Source of the DNA: Andalucia godoyi
Taxonomy: Eukaryota > Discoba > Jakobea > Jakobida > Andaluciidae
Assembly (NCBI GenBank): GCA_009859145.1
Contig: VRVR01000050.1
Coordinates: forward strand, 173,448 to 237,447
Reading direction: 5' to 3'
DNA: 64,000 nt
Shown: one piece after another, positions 18,460-27,394 of the stretch
Layout of the letters: every line of letters begins with the position of its first letter
Numbering within the stretch: the stretch's first letter is position 1
The notes under the pieces: generated by a model
What the model saw: only the letters and a program-made list of their open reading frames with translations
Databases searched by the model: none
What the model was told of the DNA's origin: nothing
Made by a program: the position numbers and the translations under genes

Positions 18460-19566
18460 ATGACTCGGATACGCAGCCTTCCAGGAGGTCGCAAACCCGA
18501 CAAGAAGCGCCCTAGGAAGGCTTCCAGACCCTCCTTCCGACGTCGCTCGAACGGTGCCTTGGGTAGACATTGAGCGCAAAAGGTTGCTTGCGCAGCATCG
18601 ATCTCTGGGACGATGCGTATAACAACTGCGTCTTCCTTTACCAGAAACGCAATGTCCCTGCAAGATCCTGAAAGTTGGATCGACATGTTTTTCCGAACCC
18701 CGACTCCAGGCTGACGAAGAACACGAGACGTTGTCCGAAATGCTTCGTCGTGAAACCGCGAGACAAGCATTCCGATCATCGCAGCTTCAAGGTTCCCAAG
18801 AATGGTGGAAAACCTCCCGTCCAATTGTCGGTCGAGGAAGGTGCTGCTTTCTGGTCCACTTTCATTCCCGGAAGCACCATCAAATTGTGGAAATGAGGAA
18901 GGAAGGCGGAGCATGAAATTCGACGGCTACGTGAGAAACCCCAAGGTGGTAGTAGCGGCTCGGTTTTCAATGTCCTGCGCACGTGTTCCATTTCCTGTGT
19001 CCAAGGACGATGCTTTTCCGATTGTCCCAGTCGCGCGATCCATGGCACCACCCAAGGCGAAAACCGGAGACATGGTTGTCATGAACAGCTGCGATGGCGG
19101 AGGCCGTGTCTTCCAGACTGTTTATGATGGCTGTTGGAATTACAAGGAATATGAGTTCTCCGAGGGCGACCCTTGACGCTGATCAAACCCCAGAAACGCT
19201 ATCAGAAATTGCAATCGAAACGCGCCACCGAGACGACTTGCATGTCGAAAACGGCAAGACGGAATGCCCGGCGTAAGATGCGCAACATTTCGCACCGCAT
19301 TCAGAACATGCAACATGATGGGCATGTACGCACTGCCAAGGCGGTGTGCCAGAATGCGGATCATATCCTGTTCCCGCCATTGAACACCCAGAAGATGTGC
19401 CAGAAACAGAGTGAAGACGTCACAGTGTCCACACGCGGGATACACGTATTCGCAACCTCGTGACCAGCATGGTGCGAGAAACGTTGCGATCTTGGGTGTG
19501 GAGTGTATTGGAGACTCCATTGGAGTCTGCCAACACCCAAGCCCCTTTTCATCCTCCTCGCAATAA
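18460..19566 (+). pseudogene. Decayed TnpB/Fanzor-type RNA-guided nuclease gene
   Basis: Blocks of one protein family appear in the right order but in alternating frames. A basic start (MTRIRSLPGGRKPDKK, 18460) is followed by DLWDDAYNNCVFLYQKRN in another frame (about 18590-18670) and, after one TGA, KPRDKHSDHRSFKVPKN. After another shift come VPFPVSKDDAFPIVP and CDGGGRVFQTVYD (about 19090), the RuvC-I motif DPGxRTFxTxYD. A further shift gives KLQSK then RRNARRKMRNISHRIQNM and DHILFPPLNTQKM (19210-19400), the helical RuvC-II region. Finally TSQCPHAGYTY and RDQHGARNVAI (19415-19490) give the degenerate zinc ribbon and RuvC-III. The segment before the ribbon is shortened and half of the ribbon cysteines are lost. 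At least three frame changes and one stop show it is inactive. Confidence 0.78.
19491..19541 (+). ncRNA. Nested stem at the 3' end of the TnpB/Fanzor relic (candidate omega-RNA end)
   Basis: The outer 9-bp stem CTTGGGTGT (19491-19499)/ACACCCAAG (19533-19541) encloses a perfect 8-bp inner hairpin AGACTCCA (19512-19519)/TGGAGTCT (19521-19528). It overlaps the last codons after RuvC-III. In TnpB and Fanzor loci the guide RNA is encoded over the 3' end of the nuclease gene, so the location is suggestive. Transcription is not shown. Confidence 0.45.
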
Positions 19567-20027
19567 GGGGGAGGTGTTTGCGTGGGACTGAAAACACCCA
19601 ACAACATACTTGTTATGGGAAGCCCTGAACCATTTTCATGGAAAAGGGAGCAGCTTCGCCACAACGTCTCCAGTTGGCGACTTTGAGACTGCAATTGGAC
19701 CCTCCGGTTTCCATGCGCAGTTTTGAAACTCGTTATCGTTGTTGATCAGTGCTTAACCAAGCGGTAAAAACCATGTTTTATATCTTGCAGGTTCCTGCTG
19801 TAGTCCTGTCCGAAAACCTCTTGTCTCAACCCGTTGATGCTCCATTGCCATGTGGCAAAGAGCAATCGAATGAAAATTTTAGATAAGGGAAACCTCGAAC
19901 TCCGTTTCATTTAATGCGTATTTTTCCTTTCGTTCCTTCTGTCTTTCTTTTTTTGGTTTTTCTCCACCATCTTTTTTGGGGCGTTTTAGTCGATAAAGAA
20001 AAGGTTGTGGGATTTTCTTCCTTGCGA
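19567..20027. promoter_or_regulatory. Interval between the relic and SEC13
   Basis: About 460 bp. It may still contain the right flank of the mobile-element relic; no terminal repeat was recognised. The last 130 bases are T-rich and presumably hold the SEC13 promoter. Confidence 0.4.
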
Positions 20028-21209
20028 ATGAGCCCAGCAGCCGTGTCCGCGAGTCTTGCGGCTCCTGTTTTGTCCTTTGACACTCCTCATGAAGACATGA
20101 TCCACGATGCACAGCTGGATTTCCATGCAAGAAAGCTTGCGACGGCGTCTTCGGATCGATCCATCCGCATTTTTGACGTGCCTGCTGCGTCTTCATCAAG
20201 TGCAGCAGCCGCAGCAGCTCCAGGATCGCTTAGGCCCGTCGCTGAAATCAGACAGGCACATGATGGACCCGTCTGGGCTGTTGCTTGGGCACACCCGCGC
20301 TTTGGGACGCTGCTGGCTTCGTGCTCTTATGATCGAAAAGTCAAGGTCTGGACACCTTCTCAACAACCAATCAACCAAAACCGTATGTCCGTTTCTTATT
20401 TCTTTCCTTCTTTTTTCTCCTTTGTTTTGTTGGGGTTGCTGTTTCATATGGATTTCTTCTCACTCATTGGTTCTTATCATTGACGTTCACGGCTTGGTGG
20501 CGTGTGTCTAGAGGGATCGAGTGGTGGTGGAATGATGAGTAACTGGGTGTGTGTTGCCGAGTACACACACAATGCAAGTGCCAATGCGGTTGCATTTGCG
20601 CCCCCCGATGCGTTCGCCGGGCCGGCGCTTGCATCTGTCGGATCGGATGGGGTTCTTTCGCTGGTCATCGCGACGCCCTCGTCCAGCGCACCGGGAGGCT
20701 ATGCGTGGCCATCGGCTGGAATCACTGTCGACACGCGGCATTCGGCGGCAACGTGTGTTTCATGGGCTCCATTCTCGGCCGCTGCAGCATCTTCCACGTC
20801 ATCGTCGCCGAATTCGAATGCGGTCCGCAGAATTGCGACGGGTGGGTGTGATAATCGTGTTCGGCTGTTCAAGTTTGATGGGGCGTCGAACTCGTTTGTT
20901 CCTGAGCGAGATCTTGTGGCACACTCGGACTGGGTCCGAGATGTAGCATTTGCGCCGTTTGCATATGCGCCGAATCGAGAAACACTCGTCTCGGCATCGC
21001 AGGACAAGTCGGTCGTTGTGTGGTCAATCGAAGCGGGAAAGGACGTCGAGCAAAAGGTGATCAATCTGGGTGCGGTTGTTTGGCGAGTCAGCTGGGGTGG
21101 CGTCGGCGGCGTTGTGGCAGCTACTTGTGCCGATGGACGAGTCGTCTTGTTGAGAGAAAACGCTGCCGGAGAATGGGTCAAGGTCGTCGAACAGGATGCC
21201 CAGGAATAG
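20028..21209 (+). CDS. SEC13: COPII coat / nuclear-pore WD40 protein SEC13
   Basis: Two exons, 20028-20382 and 20512-21209, give about 350 residues. Exon 1 carries DTPHEDMIHDAQLDFHARK, ATASSDRSIRIFDV and LLASCSYDRKVKVW, diagnostic of SEC13. Exon 2 carries NAVAFAPPDAFAGPALASVGSDG, CVSWAPF, GGCDNRVRLFKF, AHSDWVRDVAFAP, LVSASQDKSVVVW and WRVSWGGVGGVVA, giving the expected six WD-type blades. SEC13 pairs with SEC31 in the COPII cage and sits in the Y-complex of the nuclear pore, the same complex as the Nup133-like protein at 59.8 kb. The start ATG at 20028 is chosen because conserved sequence begins soon after it; an upstream in-frame leader is T-rich and unlike SEC13. The splice join creates a Gln codon in phase 1. 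Confidence 0.95.
20383..20511 (+). other. Spliceosomal intron, 129 bp
   Basis: Starts GTATGT and ends GTCTAG, T-rich inside, with a TTGAC-type possible branch site near 20480. Removing it joins SEC13 blade 2 to blade 3 in frame. Confidence 0.85.
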
Positions 21210-21590
21210 CTCCCTGCGCAATCTCCATCCTCTTGTTCCACGCGACTCGTGAAATATCAGTGTTGCCTGGAAAGGTCGTATCGTAAAAATTCAGCATCAT
21301 GTTTTTCTTATTCTTTGGGTTTCCTCCTAAAGGCCTTCAACACAAAATGCAAAAGACACGAGTTTCACTGCACTGTAGTTAGATGGGCTGCAGAGACCAT
21401 CCACCTTCCCAAATGGTACTCAATTGATGTGATCGATTTCTTCTTGGTTTTCCTTTTTCTGAATTGATATTCCGAGTCTTTTTTTTGGAGTCTTAACGGA
21501 AATTTACATTTTCATATTAATTCATTTTTTCTTTTCTTTTTCAATACTAACAATAGTAATATTACCAGAAAAGAAAAGAGCAAGCAAAAC

Positions 21591-21632
<42 letters not shown>

Positions 21633-21645
21633 GGAGAGAAGCAAC
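21210..21645. promoter_or_regulatory. Upstream region of the Furry-like gene
   Basis: 436 bp between SEC13 and the large Furry-like gene. T-rich sequence precedes a (GT)16 microsatellite close to the start codon. No gene seen. Confidence 0.45.
21594..21625 (+). repeat. (GT)16 microsatellite
   Basis: A pure dinucleotide repeat ending 20 bases before the ATG at 21646. Confidence 0.97.
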
Positions 21646-24600
21646 ATGCTGCGAATTGGAGCACAGATACTATCGAATGTGCTTGAATCGTGGAAGCGAG
21701 AGGTTGACCATATATGCTTGTCGTTTGCACAGCGGCCCGAGTCTACTACGACTGCTCATTCGATGAGTTCCGAGTCAGGCACAGGGGTCGGCGGAAGTGG
21801 CGGTATTTCGAGCGGGGGAACAGGCGGCATGTCTTTGTCGTCGTCGTCGTCGTCGTCTTCGTCATCTGCGTCGTCGTCGTTGCCGATGTCTTTGATCTTG
21901 CAAGTGTCAGAGGAGCAGCGGTCAGCGGAAGAGTACCTGGCGTGCGGCATATCGGCGTCCTTGCTACGGTATGTGTCTGCGATGAGCGCGGTTTCGCGAC
22001 ATCCAAACTGGGTCAATGTGATCCTCGACTCGATTTTCGCGTGTCCAAAGCCGCTAATTCCAGAGAGCTTGTCACAGAACATAGCGTCTTCGCATTCGAC
22101 GAATCCACACAATCTGAATCACGCGCAGGTTGCGCGGATCATGGCGAATCGGGCACAGGACATGTTTAATCTGGTTTGCATGCGGACAATCAGCGCTGTG
22201 CTTTCGGGGCTTGCAATTCCTCATTGCTCGACAGAGCTCTCGGACAGAGTGGTTGCGCACTGCATGGCACATATGGACTTGGATGATGCTTCGAGGTGCG
22301 TTGGATCGCTTGCAAACTCGTCGTCGGCACAGTTTGCAAAGATTGCAAACAAGTACCTCATTGAGCTGACACTGAAGAAACCGACGTTTATTTATGCACT
22401 GCGGTATTTGCAGGTCGCTCGGCTGGAGGATTCTGCAGTGTCGGAGTTCCTCAGCAAGCTTCATATCCATTTTGCAAGCGCCAAAAAGATGGACTTGAAG
22501 CACTTGTACTGCGAGTCGCTCGTGGCATTGTTTGGGTCCGTGCAAGGTCCCATCACCAATGACGCACACAAGGAGTACCTGATGCCATATGTCGTGAAGG
22601 CGGAAAAATGGAACAAGAAGTCCAAGCACCAACAGGCGACCGTCCCGCTGCTCATCGTACTGTACAGTTTGCTTGGAAACCGCCAGCGAGATGTGTTTAC
22701 GCTCTGTATGACTGCGAAGCGAGTCTTTTCCGACGTTGTACTGTCTCTGGATGAGATGAACCAGCTGTCGAGGGTCTTGCCCATCACAAAGGAGAATGTA
22801 TTCTATTTTGCGAGCCACCAACTGGACTTTGCAATCATGAAGGTAATTCTACCAAGTATGCATCTGGAGGTTGCGCTCTCCGCTCTGTACGACCTGCTGA
22901 CGACCAAGGCTGCAGATATGAAGAGCTATTGCCCTCCACTGCACAAACAGCTTCTGTCCATGTTGACTGCTCGACAACAGGTGTCTTTGGCGCTTCGCAT
23001 TTCAAGGCTCATGTTGCCTGTCTATCGCATACCGTCACCTCTGATAGTGTCGCTGATGGAGTACTGCAATGGCTCTCCTACTCTTCGAGAGGACATCTGG
23101 GCATACATCGACGTCTTGCCGAACCCTCCGCTGGACCTTGTGTTCTTCTGCTTGTCGTCAAAGGATGTCGAGCTAGTATTCCGATGCCTGCATGTTGTGA
23201 AGAAGTGCATTGGAGACATTTCCGAGGCGCAGGTCCAGCAGCTGGAAGCGTGTGCGGTGATCTTGTTGTGCGATTCAAACATCCGCATGAGAATTGCGGC
23301 GCTTACGATTCTGGATAATTTGGTCAGCGAGAATCTGCTGTCGAGTAATCCTGACTCCGCTTCTTCGGGCACTGCTGGCAATGGGACAGACTTTGAAACG
23401 GACGGCTGCTCTGCAAGCATGGACTCTACCACGACGACATCCACAACAGGTACAGCGGTGTCGCCCACTTCTGCCGCCTCTACACAGGGCACATTTTCCT
23501 CAGTTCGTGTTACGCACATTCTCCACGAATTCATCCCCAATATTCATCAAATTTCGTTGGCAGATCATGCTGGAAATGACGAGTGGAAGCAGACTCTGGC
23601 GAAAATGGGGTCTCTTCTGCGCGAGTACACTCCGGCGGTTTCCCAGTACATTCTCAAATACATTGACCTACACAAAATGCTGCATGTGGAGAAATCCACA
23701 GATCTTGAGCAATGGGAGAGGCTGTCTGTTCTTGTGTGTTGCTTCAATCAGCTGCGTGATGTGCTCTTGAGCGCGCCGACCATCCGTTATGCATTGTTCC
23801 CTCTTGGGTGCCTGCGCTCAGAGTCGCTGATGCGCCAAACGATTGATGCCGTGTCTGCCTTGAAGACGACGTCTCGCATCCGGAAGTACTACCTGTCCAA
23901 GTTGTATGCGTCGTGGGTTGCTGGGTGCTTCGCAGAGCGTGAGGCACACATCAAGTCGGTCCTGGAAGTCGGAAAGTATTTTTCAGACATTGCGATTCGC
24001 GAGGGAATGGTTCAGACGGTGCTGAAGCTTGCGCAAGCACATCTTTCGCAAGTGTACTCGTTTGAATCGAGATTTACGTTCCTGTCGTTCTTGATTGACA
24101 ACTTTACAGCGTCCTTTGGACCGACGCCTTCGTTTTCATTCGAATCGAACCCAGATGCGGCAATCTCCGTGTGTGTGATGACGGATAGTTCGAGCAGAAA
24201 GGTGGCTTTGGATGAAAAGATGTATCGCGCGTTTCAGCTATCGTGCCATCGACTGACGAAATCCGCCATGATTTCTCTGTGCGAGTGCGGTCCTGTGCAC
24301 GACGGGGTTCTTGAAAAGAAAGTGATTGCGTATGCCGAGCAGCAGCTGTCTTCTCTGGAAGACCGCCGGTCGCTGTTGAGTGTGTTTCTGCAGCACAATC
24401 GATCCTGGATTCCCCACGCGGTGAATCAGGTGTACAAGCCAATATCGCCCGCGCAGTTTGCCACCGTAGACCAGACTCTGCAGTATGCATACTATGAAGC
24501 TCTAGTGCATGTATTTGCTGCCGATCGAAGACCCCATGCAGAAGAAGCGCCAGTTGACATGCCGGTTATTTGCCTTGCGTTATACGCCATCGCGCGGTTT

Positions 24601-27354
24601 GGAGACGGCAAGCTTTTCCACCGGAGCACATCGGACATGGTGCAAACAGCAGGGTCTCTCGATTTCTCGCACATCGAAACTGCCATTCAGTGTTGTAGAA
24701 CGGTGGCAGTGTCGGAAAAGTATGATCGCCTGGACATTCTCAAAGAGTTTGTGTCTCGCTTATCCACAGAGTCTCTCGATTTTGTGACTCCAATCCTGTC
24801 CGAATGGGTGTCCAAGTTTCCGCTACATTCCAAGACATCAAAGGACGTTCTGAAGCTGTTGTTTTTTGACGTGTCTGTGTGCTTCCCGTCGACAGTCTCG
24901 AATGTGTGGGTATCTCTGTGCTCGAGGCCTGATTGGATTCCGTTTACCTTGAACTACTTCTTGCACATCAACTTTGAAGAGTTAGACCCCTTGTCGATTG
25001 ACATGGTGAAGCGCATTGTTGCAATCATCTCGCTTCTTGACGTTCCAGCGGTGCTGTCCTGTGTTGTGAATGCCATGGACGAATTCCATGTGTCCTCAAT
25101 CGTGGTTTCTTCGGAAATCTTGTTCTTGCTGCCGGTCCATGCACTCGCCCCGTATCTTCCGACGATCGCGTCGTTTTGCTTGCTCTCGCTGCAGAATGCA
25201 CCGATGTGGTCTCTGAAGTATCTGTATCTCTGCATGCAGCATCTGCTCTTCACATGTTCTGTGAAGCCGCTTGAGGCGTACATTTCCTTTCATCCAGATT
25301 CCTTCGAGGCCGTTGAGCAGCTCGATCGCTCCAAAACCCTGATCCACCATCTCCAGGCCATGGCTCTAGCAGTGCCTTCACCGAACACCTCTTCCGCCTC
25401 CGCATCCACGTTTACGTTCACTTCCAATCCAGCATCGGCATCGCCGCTTTCAGGATCGGCCACTGCAACGTTATCGTCGTCTCCGTCTCCAAAGGGAATT
25501 GCGGCGCTAACATTAGTCGAGTGGACTGCGGAAATATGCGAGTTGGTCAAGGACGTTGATCAGTTTGCGGCGGCCGTTTGCGACAAGTCTCTTGTGTGGG
25601 CAGTCGCATGTGCTGCTTCTGAAGTGCGCCGACAGCAATCTTTTGTGCCGGTGTGTTTGAGCATCTACCGCGGGACTATTTCAAAGAGCGCAGTGAACCC
25701 ATCGGTTGGCCAGCTGCACAAACTTATCGAACTGGGGTCTGCAATCTCAGAGGCTACGATGCTGTTGGAGGTGATGTCTGCGCTTACCAGTTTTATGGAG
25801 TCGCTGAGAGAATCCAATTACTTGTTGTTTCCGCAGCTGTGGTGGATGATTGTCGGTCTGCTCTATTCCCCAGACGAAAAAATATACGCCTCGGCACTCC
25901 GGCTGTGCGAAAAGTACTTTTACGCAGTTGATTTTGCCTCCGACACCGTGCAAACTGTCTTGTCCGCCGCCTTGCCTCCTTCTTTGTCCATGACGGGCAA
26001 CAGTGCTGATTCCGCTATGCAGTTCTTCGACGGTTTGGCACCACTGCTTCTTCGCGGGACCATTTCCCACCACTGCGAGGAGACGTCATACAAGCTGTTG
26101 ATCCATGCGCTGTCTTCTCACTGCTACTCGATTTTGGATCCGAGCCAGCGCTACTTTGGACAACTGATTGTCGTTCTGCTGCCGTACATTTGCTCCAAGT
26201 TGTTCGCAACGACATCCTTTGCCTCCCAACTGTCCAGCGTGAAGTCCGGGCAAGCATCGTCGGGGTTCGTCATCGCAGGAGATGCTCCGCTGAGCCCGCG
26301 CATTACAAGTCGGCAACGTGGCCAGTCTGTCACGAGGCTGCAGTCGACAAATGGAAAGTTGTCGTCCGTCATTGCTCCAACGCATGAGCCTACGTTCACC
26401 CCAGATACCATGGAGCGGGTATCCACCATCTTAACCGCTGAAGACGAAAAGGTACGCCGCACCAGGATATCGTTTCTGCTCAAGGAAGAAGGAGTGGAAG
26501 ACGTTACCACGGGCATTCGGGGGTCCGAAGCGTTGGGTGTCTTCTGTGAATCGTTGGGCGAGTCTCGCTTGAGCAAAGTGTTTGCCAAAGTCTCAAAATT
26601 AACGTATGCCAAAGAAGACCTGTTCTTTTCGGATCTGCGGAAACCGCTAATTGTACTACTTGAGAGCGAAGCATTGAAACAGCGGGAGAGGCGGAATTCA
26701 CTTGAAAAAGACGTTTCCCAAGTCGCGAATGACCCCTTGGCTCTTTGGCATGTAGGGTCTGCCACCTTGAACAATCTTTTGGACATTCTTTGCCGCATTC
26801 TCGGCCATGGCAATGCATCGCTTCGACCTCACGTGTTTGGTCTCCTGCGGATGTTCATGCTATCTGTGGATTTGGACAAGGTGACTCGCGCCGATTCGTT
26901 CATCGACGTTACTTCATCATTCTTGCGAGGTGCATTCCAGCAAGATGCAGAGCTCGTGCTCGATGCTGCTGCTCACAATCTGTCTCGGAAGCTCTCCGCC
27001 CAACAGTTTACAGAGGCAGCGGCGAAGATCAAGGAGCGCATGGGGCTTCCCTCGCAGTCGCAGTCGCAGTCGCAGTCGCAGTCCAAAGCGCATTTGTCCG
27101 CCAGGGATCCCTCCTTCTTCTCTTCCTCCGCTTCTTCTTCTTCTTCTTCTTCTTCTTCTTCTTCGGTGAGCCTGGCAGAGGATGGGTCATCGAGCGACCA
27201 TCTTGCTGCTGGTATCCAAGATTCCACGCAAGATCAGGCACAGAATGGTAGTGGCCATGCAGTTGCAGTGGATCCTGAGGCAGTTCGTTCCACTGTGCAT
27301 GCTCCGTCTCGCCACTTACTCATCTTGAAGGAGCTGCTTGCATCCACTCTTTGA
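21646..27354 (+). CDS. Furry/Tao3/Mor2-like cell-morphogenesis protein
   Basis: A 1902-residue, almost entirely helical HEAT/ARM-type protein. Residues about 240-420 match the order of the Furry N-terminal domain: a repeated-helix block with DLKHLYCESLVALFG, a linker, then FASHQLDFAIMKVILPSM corresponding to the family's FIAQERLDFAMKEII segment. Near 530, the pattern LEACAVILLCDSNIRMRIAALTILDNL matches the following conserved block. Near 1470, LLLRGTISHHCEETSYKLLIHAL resembles the C-terminal morphogenesis domain. Furry proteins scaffold NDR/LATS-type kinases in polarity and cell shape; no NDR kinase gene is in this window. Poly-Ser tracts lie near the N-terminus (SSSSSSSSSSS) and C-terminus (QSQSQSQSQS, then a Ser run). 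An AATAAA lies 3 bases after the stop. The family call rests on a few blocks and is moderate. Confidence 0.62.
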   Translation: MLRIGAQILSNVLESWKREVDHICLSFAQRPESTTTAHSMSSESGTGVGGSGGISSGGTGGMSLSSSSSSSSSSASSSLPMSLILQVSEEQRSAEEYLACGISASLLRYVSAMSAVSRHPNWVNVILDSIFACPKPLIPESLSQNIASSHSTNPHNLNHAQVARIMANRAQDMFNLVCMRTISAVLSGLAIPHCSTELSDRVVAHCMAHMDLDDASRCVGSLANSSSAQFAKIANKYLIELTLKKPTFIYALRYLQVARLEDSAVSEFLSKLHIHFASAKKMDLKHLYCESLVALFGSVQGPITNDAHKEYLMPYVVKAEKWNKKSKHQQATVPLLIVLYSLLGNRQRDVFTLCMTAKRVFSDVVLSLDEMNQLSRVLPITKENVFYFASHQLDFAIMKVILPSMHLEVALSALYDLLTTKAADMKSYCPPLHKQLLSMLTARQQVSLALRISRLMLPVYRIPSPLIVSLMEYCNGSPTLREDIWAYIDVLPNPPLDLVFFCLSSKDVELVFRCLHVVKKCIGDISEAQVQQLEACAVILLCDSNIRMRIAALTILDNLVSENLLSSNPDSASSGTAGNGTDFETDGCSASMDSTTTTSTTGTAVSPTSAASTQGTFSSVRVTHILHEFIPNIHQISLADHAGNDEWKQTLAKMGSLLREYTPAVSQYILKYIDLHKMLHVEKSTDLEQWERLSVLVCCFNQLRDVLLSAPTIRYALFPLGCLRSESLMRQTIDAVSALKTTSRIRKYYLSKLYASWVAGCFAEREAHIKSVLEVGKYFSDIAIREGMVQTVLKLAQAHLSQVYSFESRFTFLSFLIDNFTASFGPTPSFSFESNPDAAISVCVMTDSSSRKVALDEKMYRAFQLSCHRLTKSAMISLCECGPVHDGVLEKKVIAYAEQQLSSLEDRRSLLSVFLQHNRSWIPHAVNQVYKPISPAQFATVDQTLQYAYYEALVHVFAADRRPHAEEAPVDMPVICLALYAIARFGDGKLFHRSTSDMVQTAGSLDFSHIETAIQCCRTVAVSEKYDRLDILKEFVSRLSTESLDFVTPILSEWVSKFPLHSKTSKDVLKLLFFDVSVCFPSTVSNVWVSLCSRPDWIPFTLNYFLHINFEELDPLSIDMVKRIVAIISLLDVPAVLSCVVNAMDEFHVSSIVVSSEILFLLPVHALAPYLPTIASFCLLSLQNAPMWSLKYLYLCMQHLLFTCSVKPLEAYISFHPDSFEAVEQLDRSKTLIHHLQAMALAVPSPNTSSASASTFTFTSNPASASPLSGSATATLSSSPSPKGIAALTLVEWTAEICELVKDVDQFAAAVCDKSLVWAVACAASEVRRQQSFVPVCLSIYRGTISKSAVNPSVGQLHKLIELGSAISEATMLLEVMSALTSFMESLRESNYLLFPQLWWMIVGLLYSPDEKIYASALRLCEKYFYAVDFASDTVQTVLSAALPPSLSMTGNSADSAMQFFDGLAPLLLRGTISHHCEETSYKLLIHALSSHCYSILDPSQRYFGQLIVVLLPYICSKLFATTSFASQLSSVKSGQASSGFVIAGDAPLSPRITSRQRGQSVTRLQSTNGKLSSVIAPTHEPTFTPDTMERVSTILTAEDEKVRRTRISFLLKEEGVEDVTTGIRGSEALGVFCESLGESRLSKVFAKVSKLTYAKEDLFFSDLRKPLIVLLESEALKQRERRNSLEKDVSQVANDPLALWHVGSATLNNLLDILCRILGHGNASLRPHVFGLLRMFMLSVDLDKVTRADSFIDVTSSFLRGAFQQDAELVLDAAAHNLSRKLSAQQFTEAAAKIKERMGLPSQSQSQSQSQSKAHLSARDPSFFSSSASSSSSSSSSSSVSLAEDGSSSDHLAAGIQDSTQDQAQNGSGHAVAVDPEAVRSTVHAPSRHLLILKELLASTL

Positions 27355-27356
27355 GG

Positions 27357-27362
27357 AATAAA
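27357..27362 (+). promoter_or_regulatory. Polyadenylation-type AATAAA
   Basis: AATAAA almost touching the Furry-like stop codon, within the 40-bp gap to the convergent ELP2 gene, so the two transcripts must overlap or have very short 3' ends. Confidence 0.4.
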
Positions 27363-27394
27363 CAGTTCTACCACACCAGCCGCTGTTTCACGAC

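Noticed and set aside
18435-18914. 159-residue open frame on the minus strand
   Set aside because: Antisense to the relic's N-terminal blocks, no family resemblance.
19140-19694. 184-residue open frame on the minus strand
   Set aside because: It is the antisense shadow of the nuclease relic on the plus strand, where the family motifs are found.
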